This document shows positions 43,015-52,477 of a stretch of 64,000 nt of DNA, piece by piece; the stretch's first letter is position 1, and each line of letters starts with the position of its first letter. The DNA lies in the NCBI RefSeq assembly GCF_007828955.1, contig NZ_VIVR01000001.1, positions 1,550,001 through 1,614,000 on the forward strand, written 5' to 3'. A program made the position numbers and the translations under genes. The notes beneath the pieces are model-generated. The model saw only the letters and a list, made by a program, of their open reading frames with translations, ran no database searches and was not told the origin of the DNA. This DNA is from Kitasatospora atroaurantiaca (GTDB lineage: Bacteria; Actinomycetota; Actinomycetes; Streptomycetales; Streptomycetaceae).

Positions 43015-43923
43015 ATGCGGATACCCAGCCACCGGTCACCTTCCCGCCATAGTCTTCGGTACGGCCTCACGGCGCTCCTCGCGCCCGTCCTGATCGCCGG
43101 CTGCGGGGCCGCGCAGGGCGCGATCCGGCCGGAGCCCACACCCTCCACCGGCGCTCCGACACCCTCCACGGTGAGCCCCACCGCCCCGACGTCACCCCCG
43201 AGTTCGGCCACGCCGACCACATCCGTCGCGCTCAGCGCACCGCCCAAGCCCTCCCCCTCGAAGCCGGCCTCGTCCGCCTCGGCGTCCCGGCCGCCCGCGC
43301 CCCAGCCCCCGCCGCCGCTCACCCCGACCTCGATCGTGCGCGGCACCGCCTCCGGCGGCCGCACCGTGGCGCTCACCTTCGACGACGGCCCGGGCCCGGC
43401 GACCGGTCAGATCCTCGACCTGCTCACCCAGTACGGCGCCAGGGCCACCTTCTGCCAGATCGGCCCGCAGGCCGCTGCCGACCCGGCGATGGTCCGGCGC
43501 ATCCTGGCCGAGGGGCACCGGCTCTGCGACCACACCGTGCACCACCCCCAGCCCATGCACGCGCTCTCGCACGACCAGCAGGTGTACGAGATCAGCGCGG
43601 CCAAGGACATGATCGCCAAGGCGGGCGGCGCCGGCACCAAGGTGCGCTGGTTCCGTGCTCCCGGCGGGGACTTCACCGCCGAGAACCAGCTGATCGCCGC
43701 CCAGTGCGGCTTGCGCCCGCTCGGCTGGTCGGTCGACACCCGCGACTGGGCCCGCCCGGGCGCCCCCGCGATCGTCGCCACCGTCCAGCGGGACCTCAGG
43801 CCGGGCGGGGTGGTCCTGCTGCACGACGCCGGCGGCGACCGCAGCCAGACCGTCGCGGCGCTGAAGCAGTTGCTGCCCTGGCTGATCGCGCAGGGCTACT
43901 CCTTCGACTTCCCCGCGGTCTAG
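43015..43923 (+). CDS. Polysaccharide deacetylase lipoprotein (CE4, NodB homology)
   Basis: A 302-residue protein with a lipobox LIAGC, followed by about 75 residues of Pro/Ser/Thr-rich linker that would span the cell wall. The NodB domain has TFDDGPGPAT with the metal-binding aspartate pair, HTVHHP for the zinc histidines, RAPGGDF and the C-terminal LLHDAGG. It would remove N-acetyl groups from peptidoglycan or another wall glycan. AGGAG lies close to the ATG. Confidence 0.93.
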   Translation: MRIPSHRSPSRHSLRYGLTALLAPVLIAGCGAAQGAIRPEPTPSTGAPTPSTVSPTAPTSPPSSATPTTSVALSAPPKPSPSKPASSASASRPPAPQPPPPLTPTSIVRGTASGGRTVALTFDDGPGPATGQILDLLTQYGARATFCQIGPQAAADPAMVRRILAEGHRLCDHTVHHPQPMHALSHDQQVYEISAAKDMIAKAGGAGTKVRWFRAPGGDFTAENQLIAAQCGLRPLGWSVDTRDWARPGAPAIVATVQRDLRPGGVVLLHDAGGDRSQTVAALKQLLPWLIAQGYSFDFPAV

Positions 43924-43944
43924 GAGCCAGCCGAGCAAGCACAT

Positions 43945-44049
43945 CAGGGGCGCGTGGGGGCACCTCCCGGCCGAAGGCGGGGCAGAACTGCGCGAAACGG
44001 GAGCTGCAGACCGTTGCCTTCCGATCTCGCGCAGTTCCTCGCGCCCCTG
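43945..44049 (+). repeat. Intergenic repeat copy A (105 bp)
   Basis: Bounded by CAGGGGCGCG and CGCGCCCCTG. The left half contains GTGGGGGCACCTCCCGGCCG and AACTGCGCGA; the right half contains TCGCGCAGTT. The two halves can fold into one long hairpin. It lies between convergent genes and may terminate both. Confidence 0.85.
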
Positions 44050-44111
44050 GGGATGCCCCGTACTGATCGGTTGGCTGACCTGCTCGCGGACCGCCTCAGC
44101 CGCGCCGGGCG

Positions 44112-44813
44112 CTACCGCAGCGGCCAGCGCGGGTCGACCACGGCCTCCGCATCCTTGCCCCGGCGCAGCCAGGCCTGCAGCTCCTCCGCCCAGGCCCGGT
44201 ACCAGTCGATCTGACGCTCGTGCAGGCTGACCGGTGTCAGCTCGCCGACCTGTGCGGGGTACCGCTCGCCGAGGGCGACGGCCACCCGGACGGCGGCCAG
44301 CGCGTCGCTGCCCGCCTCGTGCGCATCCTCCAGCTCGACCCCGTACACCGCGCAGACGTGCTGCAGTGTCCGGGAACCCTTCCGGTACTTGTCGACGGAA
44401 CGGTCGATCACCAGCGCGTCCACCACCGGCCCGACGGTGCCGCCGAGCCGCTCGGCCAGGCCGGGGTGCCCGTACCGGCGGAGCTCGGCATCGAGCAGGG
44501 AGAGGTCGAACGGGGCGTTGAAGGCGACCACCGGCCGGCCCGCCAGCAGCCGCTCGCAGAGAGCCGCGGCTATCTCCTCGACGGCCTCCGCGGCCGGGCG
44601 GCCCTTGCCGCGGACCTGATCGTCGGTGATGCCGTGGATCGCCGAGGCCTCGGCGGGGATCGGCACACCCGGGTCGAGCAGCCAGCCGGCGACCCGCTCG
44701 GCGCGGCCGCCGAGGGTGTCGACCAGAGCCGCGGTGACGATCCGGGACTCGGCCGGATCGGTGCCCGTGGTCTCCAGGTCGAAGCCGACCAGTGACTCCT
44801 TCCACCAGCTCAT
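44112..44813 (-). CDS. DnaQ-like 3'-5' exonuclease
   Basis: A 233-residue DEDDh exonuclease of the DNA polymerase III epsilon type. Exo I is FDLETTGTDP, Exo II is VAFNAPFDLSLLDAEL and Exo III is HEAGSDALAAVRVAVAL, with the histidine spaced as expected. ATG 44813 has GGAAGGAAA about nine bases upstream. There is no polymerase or BRCT domain. A role in nucleic acid repair or proofreading is inferred. Confidence 0.92.
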   Translation of the reverse strand: MSWWKESLVGFDLETTGTDPAESRIVTAALVDTLGGRAERVAGWLLDPGVPIPAEASAIHGITDDQVRGKGRPAAEAVEEIAAALCERLLAGRPVVAFNAPFDLSLLDAELRRYGHPGLAERLGGTVGPVVDALVIDRSVDKYRKGSRTLQHVCAVYGVELEDAHEAGSDALAAVRVAVALGERYPAQVGELTPVSLHERQIDWYRAWAEELQAWLRRGKDAEAVVDPRWPLR

Positions 44814-44921
44814 GTGGGGGTTTCCTTCCGTCCGTCCGCCGTGATGTGGACCATCATCGCCGCTGCCAGTGACAACCGGGCCCGGCGGGGCAACATCCGG
44901 GGCGCGGAGGCCTGCGCGGAC

Positions 44922-44968
44922 AGCGAGAGGCACCCCGTCGCGCAGAGCGCTTCAGGGTGCCTCTCGCT
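44922..44968. terminator. Terminator of the efeUO-efeB operon
   Basis: AGCGAGAGGCACCC (44922-44935) pairs perfectly with GGGTGCCTCTCGCT (44955-44968). It lies about 90 bases past the efeB stop on the minus strand. Confidence 0.88.
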
Positions 44969-44993
44969 CAGACAGATCCACCTGAGGCCGGAG

Positions 44994-45035
44994 CCTTCCG
45001 ATTTCGCGCAGTTTCGCGCAGTTCCCCGCGCCCCT
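44994..45035 (+). repeat. Intergenic repeat copy B (right half only)
   Basis: CCTTCCGATTTCGCGCAGTT, then a duplicated TTCGCGCAGTT and CCCCGCGCCCCTG, matches the right end of copies A and C. The left half is missing. It lies just beyond the efeB stop. Confidence 0.75.
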
Positions 45036-45059
45036 GGCCGGCCGGTAGCACCTATAGCC

Positions 45060-46376
45060 CTAGGCGAACATCCCGCGGCCCAGCCAGTCGGCGTTGTCCC
45101 TGACGCCCGGCAGCACGAAGAAGTAGCCGCCGCCGGTGGGCGAGATGTAGTCGACCAGCGGCTCGTCGATCAGGCGGGTCTGGGTCGCCTCGAACTGCCG
45201 CACCACGTCCTGCTGGTAGCAGCAGAAGGCCAGGCCCATGTCGAGGTTGCCGACCTTGTCGATGCCCCGGTCGTAGTTGAAGCCCCGGCGCAGGATGCGG
45301 GAGTCGTCGGTCTTGTCGGTCCGCGGATTGGCCAGCCGGATGTGCGCGTCCAGCGGGATGGCGTTGCCGTCGGGGTCCTTGGCGTAGTCCGGGGCGTCGG
45401 TCTCCTTGGCGCCGTCCAGCGGGGCGCCGGTGTCCCGGCGGCGGCCGAACATCTTCTCCTGCTCGGTGAGCGAGACGCGGTCCCAGAACTCGACCAGCAT
45501 CCGGATGATGCGGATGACCTGGTAGCTGCCGCCGACGGCCCAGGCGGGCTCGCCGCTGCCCTCGGTGACCCAGACCAGCTTGTCCATCTCCCGCGAGGAG
45601 TTGGTGTCCGGGTTGACGATGCCGTCCTTGAAGCCCATCAGGTTGCGCTGGGCGCCGTCCGGGCGGGACGGGTTCTGGAAGCCGTCGATCCGCCACTTGA
45701 CCTGCATCGCACCGCGGGTGTGCCGGGCGATGTCGCGCAGCGCGTGCAGCACGGTGTCCTGGCTCTCGGCGCAGATCTGCAGCGAGAGGTCGCCGTGCAG
45801 CTCGGCGGCCTGCAGGTTGTCGTTGGGGAAGGTCTTCATCGGGTTCAGCTTGGCGGGCTTCGCCTTGGCCAGGCCGTACCGGTCGTCGAAGAGCGAGGCG
45901 CCGACGCCGACCGTGACGGTCAGGTTGTCGGTCGGCAGCACCGGGCCGAGGATGCCGCTGTCGGACGGCGGCGCGCCGACGCCGAGGTCCGGCGGGGTGC
46001 CGCCGGCGGTGAGGAAGCGGATCCGGTCGGTCAGGGTGTGGAACAGCTCCTCCAGGGCCTTGCGGTCCTGGGCGACGACCTCGAAGGAGACGAACGCGGC
46101 GTAGCGGGGCGCGGGGGTGGTGATGCCGGCCTGGTGGGCGCCGTGGAAGGCGACGGAACCGGACTTGGCGGCCTTGGTGGAGCTGTCGGCGCTCGCCGGG
46201 CCCGTGGAGAGGCCGAAGGCGCCTCCGGCGATGGCGGCGGCACCGGCGCTCGCGCCGAGCGCGGCCTTGACGAAGCTGCGGCGGGCGGGCCCGGCCGGGC
46301 AGCCGCTCTCGACGGGAGCAGCAGCGGCGGCGGCGTGCGGGAAGGGGCAGGAGCCGGTTGCGGTCTGGTCGTTCAT
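45060..46376 (-). CDS. efeB: Deferrochelatase/DyP-type haem peroxidase of the Efe system
   Basis: A 438-residue dye-decolorising peroxidase exported by the Tat route ([10 protein letters not shown], then an Ala/Gly-rich hydrophobic region). The DyP signature GxxDG is seen as [10 protein letters not shown], and the length is typical of EfeB. It would oxidise or release iron for the EfeU permease. The ATG overlaps the stop of the upstream efeU-efeO gene by one base (TGATG), so expression is coupled. Confidence 0.94.
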   Translation of the reverse strand: MNDQTATGSCPFPHAAAAAAPVESGCPAGPARRSFVKAALGASAGAAAIAGGAFGLSTGPASADSSTKAAKSGSVAFHGAHQAGITTPAPRYAAFVSFEVVAQDRKALEELFHTLTDRIRFLTAGGTPPDLGVGAPPSDSGILGPVLPTDNLTVTVGVGASLFDDRYGLAKAKPAKLNPMKTFPNDNLQAAELHGDLSLQICAESQDTVLHALRDIARHTRGAMQVKWRIDGFQNPSRPDGAQRNLMGFKDGIVNPDTNSSREMDKLVWVTEGSGEPAWAVGGSYQVIRIIRMLVEFWDRVSLTEQEKMFGRRRDTGAPLDGAKETDAPDYAKDPDGNAIPLDAHIRLANPRTDKTDDSRILRRGFNYDRGIDKVGNLDMGLAFCCYQQDVVRQFEATQTRLIDEPLVDYISPTGGGYFFVLPGVRDNADWLGRGMFA

Positions 46377-48430
46377 CAGGCGGACTTCCGGATCTCGAGC
46401 AGGTCGGGGATGGGAGCGAGGTCTTCGAGCAGCTGGTTTGCCGCGCCGTTCAGCTGGTACCGGGCCCGGGGCGCGAGCTGGTCGAGCGGGGTCCAGCTGC
46501 CGTCCGGGCGGTGGGCGGCGGTGAGCAGGCCGTTGATCCGGGCCATTCCGGCGTCGACCTTGGCCAGCAGCCCGGGGTTGCGCTCCTTGAGCAGCGGCTG
46601 AAGGACGGTCAGCAGTTCCTGGGTGCCGGCCACGTTGGCCTGGGCGGTGGCCAGGTTGGTGCCGCTGCCCTGGTCGGTGGAGCCGGTGAGCTCGAACTGG
46701 AGGGTGTTCTCGAGGATCTCGTGGGCCCGGAGCGGCAGGTCCGCCGGGTCGAACTCCTGGGTCGGGAAGGCCTTGACCAGGCCGTCCACGTCCGTGGCCA
46801 GCTGGTCCACGACGGGGGTCAGGTCGGCGGGCGACTGGTTGTGCCAGAGGCCGTACTCGAGGCGCAGGAAGCCGGCGAAGTCCTTGTCCTCGGACTTGCC
46901 CTCCAGGCCGTCGGCCCGGCCGTTGATCTTCCCGTCGAAGTCCGCGAAGGTGCCGTACGCGGCACCCAGCGAGGAGTACTGCACGTGCGCCGTGAGCCAG
47001 TCGGCGCGGGCGGTGTTGAGGTCGCCCGCGTGGATGTCGGCCTGGAGCTTCTGGGTCTGGGTCAGCAGGGTCGCGAGGCCCTGGTTGACGTACGCCTTGT
47101 ACGCCTCGAGCGGGGCCTTGAGGTCGTCCTCGGCGACGGGGATGACGGCCTTGACGTCCGTGCCGCCGGTGACGTGCACGGCTGCCGAGGTGACGCTCTT
47201 GCCGCCGGTGGGGACGCAGCGCCAGGCGTAGTCGCCGGTGCCGATGGTGGCGGTGAGCGCGCGGGTGGTACCGGGGGCCAGGCCCTCGATCTCGCCGTAG
47301 ACGGCGCCGCTGGCCGGGTTGACCAGGTAGACCTCTGAGGTCTTGTCACCCGTGTTGTGCATCTGGAAGACCTGCTGGCCGGGCAGCGGGGTGGTGAAGC
47401 CCTTGCCGCACTCGTCCTCGGAGACGGCCACGGTCGCGGTCTCGGCGGGCTTGCCGTCGCTCACCGCGATGACGGTGCCCGCCACCACGGCGGGGACGGC
47501 GACCAGCACGGCGGGGACCAGCCAGCGCGGGCGGCCGCTCTTCGCGGGCTCCTCGGCCGAGGCGTCTGCGGCGGGGTCGGCCTCGGCGGCCGGAGCGGCG
47601 GGCTCGGGCTGGGGCTTGGGTACCCGGACGCCGTGGACGAACAGGGTCATCACGACCGCCAGGTAGGCGACGTAGGCGACGACCTGAAGCCAGGTCATCG
47701 TGACGGTCAGGTTGAGCACGCCCTGCACCAGGGTGGCGTACCAGGAACCGGCGTCGATGCTCCCGCTCAGGTCGAAGGCGTACGCGTGGCCGCCGGGCAG
47801 CGCACCGGCCTCCTGCAGGTCGCGCAGGCCGTAGCTGAGCACGCCCGCCGCGATCACGATCAGGACGGCGCCGGTGACGGTGAAGAAGCGGGTCAGGTTG
47901 ATCTTCAGCACCCGGCGGTACAGGCCCCAGCAGAGGCCGGTGGCGATCAGCAGGCCGACGGCGGCGCCGACCAGCGGGCCGGTCGAGTCCTTCGCGGTCT
48001 GGATGGTGCTCCACAGGAAGAGGGAGGTCTCCAGGCCCTCGCGGCCGACGGCAAGGAAGCTGGTCAGGACCAGCGTCCCGGCGCCCATGGCGAGCGCCGC
48101 GGTGACCTTCTCGCGGATCTCCGAGGAGAGGTTGCGGGCCGAGCGGCGCATCCAGAACACCATTGCGGTGACGAAGGCGACGGCGACCAGGCTGAGCGTG
48201 CCGCCGAAGGCCTCCTGCGCGGAGCCGGAGAGCTTGGCGGCGGTGAAGGTGAGCACGGAGCCGAAGCTCAGGGCCAACGCCAGCGCGGCCAGCACGCCCG
48301 TCCACACCTGGGGGAGACGGGACTTCTGGTCGGAGCGCACCAGGGTGGCGACCAGGATGGACACGATCAGCCCGGCCTCCAGGCCCTCACGTAGGCCGAT
48401 CAAGAAGCTTGGAAACGCGTCGTCCCACAT
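46376..48430 (-). CDS. Fused EfeU (FTR1 permease) and EfeO iron-uptake protein
   Basis: The 684-residue protein starts at ATG 48430 after GGAGGAG. Residues 1-285 are an FTR1-type iron permease with about seven helices and two REGLE iron-binding motifs ([10 protein letters not shown] and [10 protein letters not shown]). A Pro/Ala/Glu-rich linker and one more helix ([19 protein letters not shown]) follow. Residues about 345-430 resemble the EfeO cupredoxin domain, and 440-680 the M75 peptidase-like domain with [14 protein letters not shown]. In the usual system EfeU and EfeO are separate proteins; here EfeO is tethered to the membrane by fusion. An iron box lies 123 bases upstream. Confidence 0.92.
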   Translation of the reverse strand: MWDDAFPSFLIGLREGLEAGLIVSILVATLVRSDQKSRLPQVWTGVLAALALALSFGSVLTFTAAKLSGSAQEAFGGTLSLVAVAFVTAMVFWMRRSARNLSSEIREKVTAALAMGAGTLVLTSFLAVGREGLETSLFLWSTIQTAKDSTGPLVGAAVGLLIATGLCWGLYRRVLKINLTRFFTVTGAVLIVIAAGVLSYGLRDLQEAGALPGGHAYAFDLSGSIDAGSWYATLVQGVLNLTVTMTWLQVVAYVAYLAVVMTLFVHGVRVPKPQPEPAAPAAEADPAADASAEEPAKSGRPRWLVPAVLVAVPAVVAGTVIAVSDGKPAETATVAVSEDECGKGFTTPLPGQQVFQMHNTGDKTSEVYLVNPASGAVYGEIEGLAPGTTRALTATIGTGDYAWRCVPTGGKSVTSAAVHVTGGTDVKAVIPVAEDDLKAPLEAYKAYVNQGLATLLTQTQKLQADIHAGDLNTARADWLTAHVQYSSLGAAYGTFADFDGKINGRADGLEGKSEDKDFAGFLRLEYGLWHNQSPADLTPVVDQLATDVDGLVKAFPTQEFDPADLPLRAHEILENTLQFELTGSTDQGSGTNLATAQANVAGTQELLTVLQPLLKERNPGLLAKVDAGMARINGLLTAAHRPDGSWTPLDQLAPRARYQLNGAANQLLEDLAPIPDLLEIRKSA

Positions 48431-48552
48431 GTCGAGGGCTCCTCCCCGGGACCAGCCCGGCCTTACCTGTCCTGTGCCCGTGCCCCGGGACCGAGTGGAA
48501 CCGGGACGGCGCAGCCCAACGCCCCGGACAGGAACTGTCCAGGGCGCGTGGC

Positions 48553-48571
48553 TTAGCTTAGGCATACCTTA
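48553..48571. promoter_or_regulatory. Iron box (DmdR/IdeR operator) for the Efe operon
   Basis: TTAGCTTAGGCATACCTTA matches the 19-bp DmdR1/IdeR/DtxR consensus TTAGGTTAGGCTAACCTAA at most positions. It lies about 120 bases before the permease ATG. Iron-loaded repressor should silence uptake when iron is plentiful. A hairpin GGACAG-gaa-CTGTCC (48536-48550) adjoins it. Confidence 0.88.
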
Positions 48572-48624
48572 GGGCCAGCGCGGCCGAGCGTCCACGCCGG
48601 GGCGGCAAAAACTCCGACCATCAC

Positions 48625-49884
48625 TCAGGAGACGGCACGCGAGTCCGCCCAGACTCCCTCGAACTCCTCGCGGTAGACCTCCAGCAGTCCGGGCTCCTGG
48701 CCGCCCGGAGCCTGGCCCGCACCGCCGCGCAGCACCAGCGCCGGCGACTCGATCCCCCGGGCCCGGCGCAGGTACGGCTGGACGACCCCGACGTCCCCCG
48801 AGCGCCGGCGGCCGCCGGCCGGCCCCGCCACCCGCGGGCCCTCCACCAGGTAGGCCGTGAACCTCGGCATCTCGTCGAAGACCCGGATCTCGAAGCCGCC
48901 CTGGTCCCGCAGCCGGGCCCGCACCCGGCGGACGTGCATGATGTTCATCTCGATCGAGCGGGCCAGCTCACCGCGCCCGAGGCCCAGCTCCCGCTCCCGG
49001 CGGCGCACCGCGCTGCTGGCCGGGTTGAGGAAGAGCAGCCGTACCCGGCAGCCCTCGGAGGCCAGCCGCACCAGCCGCTTGCCGGTGTAGTTCTGGCAGA
49101 GCATCCCCAGCCCGATGCCGACGGCGTCCAGGCGCCGCGCTCCGTCCAGCAGGTCCTCCACCGGCAGGTCGCGCTGCAGCCGGACCCGGTCCGGGTGCAC
49201 CGCGACCACGTCCGCGAACCGCCCGGCGACCAGCTCCTCGACCACGTCGGCGGGCACCCCGCCGGCACCGCCGTCCAGCAGGGTGAGCACCCGCGCGGCG
49301 GCCCGCTCGGTCTGGGCCAGCACGGTCTGCGAGAGGCTGCGGTTGCGCGAGACGACGTGCCGGGCGACCTCCAGCTCGTCCAGCGCCAGCTCGACCTCGC
49401 GGCGGTCGATCACGTACGGCTCGAAGCAGGGCCAGTGCTGCACCATCAGCTCGCGCAGCTGGGGCAGGGTGAGGAAGACCAGTGGGTCGTCGTCGGCCGG
49501 GTCGAGCAGGTAGCCCTTGCGGCGGCTGACCTCGCGGACGGCGCCGGCCCGGTGCACCCACTCCTCGCCGGCCGGACCGGCGGCGGCGGTCACCCAGTCC
49601 TCGCCGTGGGCCGGCGCGTAGACCGGGCGCAGCACCTCGTCCACCAGGGCGCGCAGCCGCTGCTCCACGAGGTTGAGCCAGACGTACGCCCGGCCCGCCA
49701 GCCGTACCCGGTGGTGGGCCAGCTCCCACTGCCCGTCGGACCAGGCGAGCGGCAGGCCGTCGGGCGGGCCCGGCTGCGCGGGGATGGTGCCGCGGCCGGC
49801 CGCGGACGTGCGCATGACCACCGTCGGCGCCTCGCTCCGCCCGGGGCCCTCGGGACCACCCCGGCCGTCGGCGGGGACCACCAT
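48625..49884 (-). CDS. SAV2148-family HEPN domain-containing protein
   Basis: A 419-residue protein that matches the actinomycete-specific SAV2148 family. The central helical part (ERLRALVDEVLRPVY-like QRLRALVDEVLRPVYAP, ARHVVSRNRSLSQTVLAQ) is assigned to the HEPN superfamily. Many HEPN proteins are RNases, but the expected R-x4-6-H motif is not clear here. A later region (VRLLFLNPASSAVRRRERELG, EMNIMHVRRVRARL) resembles DNA- or phosphotransfer-type folds and is unassigned. GAGGTAG precedes the ATG. It is divergent from glgX. Function unknown. Confidence 0.8.
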   Translation of the reverse strand: MVVPADGRGGPEGPGRSEAPTVVMRTSAAGRGTIPAQPGPPDGLPLAWSDGQWELAHHRVRLAGRAYVWLNLVEQRLRALVDEVLRPVYAPAHGEDWVTAAAGPAGEEWVHRAGAVREVSRRKGYLLDPADDDPLVFLTLPQLRELMVQHWPCFEPYVIDRREVELALDELEVARHVVSRNRSLSQTVLAQTERAAARVLTLLDGGAGGVPADVVEELVAGRFADVVAVHPDRVRLQRDLPVEDLLDGARRLDAVGIGLGMLCQNYTGKRLVRLASEGCRVRLLFLNPASSAVRRRERELGLGRGELARSIEMNIMHVRRVRARLRDQGGFEIRVFDEMPRFTAYLVEGPRVAGPAGGRRRSGDVGVVQPYLRRARGIESPALVLRGGAGQAPGGQEPGLLEVYREEFEGVWADSRAVS

Positions 49885-50264
49885 GCGCTACCTCACCTCT
49901 CGGCCCCTCTTCTCCTGATGGAGTGACGGACCGTCCACTGACACAGTCTCAACCATGGCGGCCTTGGCAGAGCCTGTTTCCGCATGGGGTCCGGAGCGCG
50001 CCGGACGATCAAGCGTACTGCCGCGCCACGCGGGCCGCAGCCGGTTGACGGCACAACAATCCGTTCGGGCGCGGGGTGCTTCCGCCTCACGGACACCCGT
50101 TCGGGCGAACAAGCGGTCAATGAACTCGGTCTGCGGGCAGGTGTTGGGGAGGATGCCCCATGTGCCGTACGTCACGGTGCGCATGGGCCGTACATACGGG
50201 ACACTCGGCCGGGCAAGCCCGGTCGAGAGCCAATTCCTGTTGGCTACAGGGAAGTTGAGGACAT
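49885..50264 (+). promoter_or_regulatory. Divergent non-coding region between HEPN gene and glgX
   Basis: No gene is supported in these 380 bases. Short repeats are visible: CCGTTCGGGCG occurs twice (near 50060 and 50097), and GCCGTAC occurs twice with palindromic CCGT-acgtc-ACGG between them (near 50163-50197). TGAGGAC close to the glgX ATG may be its ribosome binding site. No known regulator consensus was recognised. Confidence 0.4.
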
Positions 50265-52382
50265 ATGCAGGTCTGGCCAGGGCAGCCGTACCCGCTCGGC
50301 GCCACATACGACGGGGCCGGCACCAACTTCGCGGTGTTCTCCGAGAGCGCCGACCGGATCGAGCTGTGCCTGCTCGCCGAGGACGGATCCGAGACGGCCG
50401 TCGAGTTGCGCGAGACGGACGCCTTCGTCCGGCACGCCTACCTCCCGGGCATCCAGCCCGGCCAGCGCTACGGCTTCCGGGTGCACGGCCCGCACAATCC
50501 GGGCCTGGGCCAGCGCCACAACAGCGCCAAACTGCTGCTGGACCCGTACGCCAAGGCGATGAGCGGCCACATCGACTGGGACGAGTCGGTGTACGGCTAC
50601 CACTTCGGCGCCCCCGAGCGCCGCAACGACCTGGACTCCGCCCCGCACACCATGCACTCGGTGGTGATCAACCCCTACTTCGACTGGGGAAACGATCGCC
50701 CACCGCGCACCGACTACCACCGCACCGTGCTCTACGAGGCCCATGTGAAGGGCCTCACCAAGCTGCACCCGGGCATCCCCGAGGAGATCCGGGGCACCTA
50801 TGCGGGCCTGGGGCACCCGGCGGTGATCGAGCACCTGGCCAAGCTGGGCGTCACCGCGATCGAGCTGATGCCGGTGCACCAGTTCGTCCGCGACCACCGG
50901 CTCAGGGACCTTGGCCTGTCCAACTACTGGGGCTACAACACCATCGGCTTCTTCGCCCCGCACTCCTCCTACTCCTCCGGCGGCGACCGGGGCCAGCAGG
51001 TGCAGGAGTTCAAGTCGATGGTGAAGGCGCTGCACGCGGCCGGGATCGAGGTGATCCTGGACGTCGTCTACAACCACACCGCCGAGGGCAACCACCTGGG
51101 GCCGACGCTCTCCTTCCGCGGCCTGGACAACGTCTCGTACTACCGGCTCGCCAAGGACCAGCGCTTCTACGAGGACACCACCGGCACCGGCAACAGCCTG
51201 CTGATGCGCAGCCCGCACGTGCTTCAGATGATCATGGACTCACTGCGCTACTGGGTCACCGAGATGCACGTGGACGGCTTCCGCTTCGACCTCGCCGCCA
51301 CGCTGGCGCGGCAGTTCCACGAGGTGGACCGGCTGTCCTCGTTCTTCGACCTGGTCCAGCAGGACCCGGTGGTCTCCCAGGCCAAGCTGATCGCCGAGCC
51401 GTGGGACCTGGGCGAGGGCGGCTACCAGGTGGGCAACTTCCCGCCGCTGTGGACGGAGTGGAACGGCATGTACCGGGACACCGTCCGCGACCTGTGGCGC
51501 GGGGAGAACGCCAGCCTCGCCGAGTTCGGCTCCCGGCTGACCGGCTCCTCCGACCTCTACCAGGACGACGGCCGACGGCCCATCGCCTCGATCAACTTCG
51601 TCACCTGCCACGACGGCTTCACCCTCCGCGACCTGGTCTCGTACAACGACAAGCACAACCAGGCCAACGGCGAGGACAACCGGGACGGCGAGAGCTTCAA
51701 CCGCTCCTGGAACTGCGGCGCGGAGGGCGAGACCGCGGACCAGGCGGTGCTGGAGCTGAGAGCGCGCCAGCAGCGCAACTTCATCGCCACCCTGCTGCTC
51801 TCGCAGGGCGTCCCGATGCTCTCGCACGGCGACGAACTGGGCCGGACCCAGGGCGGCAACAACAACGCGTACTGCCAGGACAACGAGCTCTCCTGGGTGC
51901 ACTGGCCGAAGGGGGACGGGCCCGAGGCCCGGTTGCTGGAGTTCACCCAGGGCATGATCTGGCTCCGCCGCGACCACCCGGTCTTCCGCCGCCGCCGCTT
52001 CTTCCACGGCCGCCCCGTCTCCGGCACCCACGACGACCTGACGGACATCGCCTGGTTCACCCCCGCCGCGGAGGAGATGACCAAGCGGGACTGGAGCACG
52101 AGCTACGCCAAGTCGATGACGGTCTTCCTGAACGGCAACGCCATCTCCGAGCCCGACCGGCGCGGCGGCAAGATCATCGACGACTCCTTCCTGCTGATGT
52201 TCAACGCCCACTTCGAGCCGCTGGAGTTCACCGTGCCCGCCGACCACGGCAGGGAGTGGCAGGTGGTGGTGGACACCGCGCAGCCCGTCCTGCCGACCCC
52301 GGGCACCGGTGCCAGGGTCAAGGCCGGCGACACCCTCTGGCTGACCGACCGCTCGCTGATGGTGCTCCAGCGGCCGGCCTGA
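50265..52382 (+). CDS. glgX: Glycogen debranching enzyme GlgX (GH13)
   Basis: A 705-residue isoamylase-type enzyme that cuts alpha-1,6 branches of limit-dextrinised glycogen. An N-terminal CBM48 domain begins PGQPYPLGATYDGAGTNFAV. GH13 motifs follow: VILDVVYNHTAEGN, DGFRFDLAATLAR with the nucleophile aspartate, LIAEPWDLGEGGYQVG with the acid/base glutamate, and NFVTCHDGFTLRDLVSYN. SHGDELGRTQGGNNNAYCQD is typical of GlgX. It leads the trehalose genes treY and treZ and would supply them with linear maltodextrins. Confidence 0.96.
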   Translation: MQVWPGQPYPLGATYDGAGTNFAVFSESADRIELCLLAEDGSETAVELRETDAFVRHAYLPGIQPGQRYGFRVHGPHNPGLGQRHNSAKLLLDPYAKAMSGHIDWDESVYGYHFGAPERRNDLDSAPHTMHSVVINPYFDWGNDRPPRTDYHRTVLYEAHVKGLTKLHPGIPEEIRGTYAGLGHPAVIEHLAKLGVTAIELMPVHQFVRDHRLRDLGLSNYWGYNTIGFFAPHSSYSSGGDRGQQVQEFKSMVKALHAAGIEVILDVVYNHTAEGNHLGPTLSFRGLDNVSYYRLAKDQRFYEDTTGTGNSLLMRSPHVLQMIMDSLRYWVTEMHVDGFRFDLAATLARQFHEVDRLSSFFDLVQQDPVVSQAKLIAEPWDLGEGGYQVGNFPPLWTEWNGMYRDTVRDLWRGENASLAEFGSRLTGSSDLYQDDGRRPIASINFVTCHDGFTLRDLVSYNDKHNQANGEDNRDGESFNRSWNCGAEGETADQAVLELRARQQRNFIATLLLSQGVPMLSHGDELGRTQGGNNNAYCQDNELSWVHWPKGDGPEARLLEFTQGMIWLRRDHPVFRRRRFFHGRPVSGTHDDLTDIAWFTPAAEEMTKRDWSTSYAKSMTVFLNGNAISEPDRRGGKIIDDSFLLMFNAHFEPLEFTVPADHGREWQVVVDTAQPVLPTPGTGARVKAGDTLWLTDRSLMVLQRPA

Positions 52383-52477
52383 GACGACCGGCCTGAGACG
52401 ACCGGTCGGATCATCCGTTCGTACCATTCGCACCCGGAGGGCCATACTGACGGCGCGGCGCGGGTAGGGATCACCCC

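Noticed and set aside
39678..43376. A 1232-codon open frame on the minus strand across the MMPL, phosphotransferase and deacetylase genes
   Set aside because: It runs antisense to three well-recognised genes and is low-complexity Gly/Arg/Val/Asp-rich, the usual by-product of GC-rich codon third positions. The same holds for other long antisense frames such as 2582-4888 and 8763-11237.
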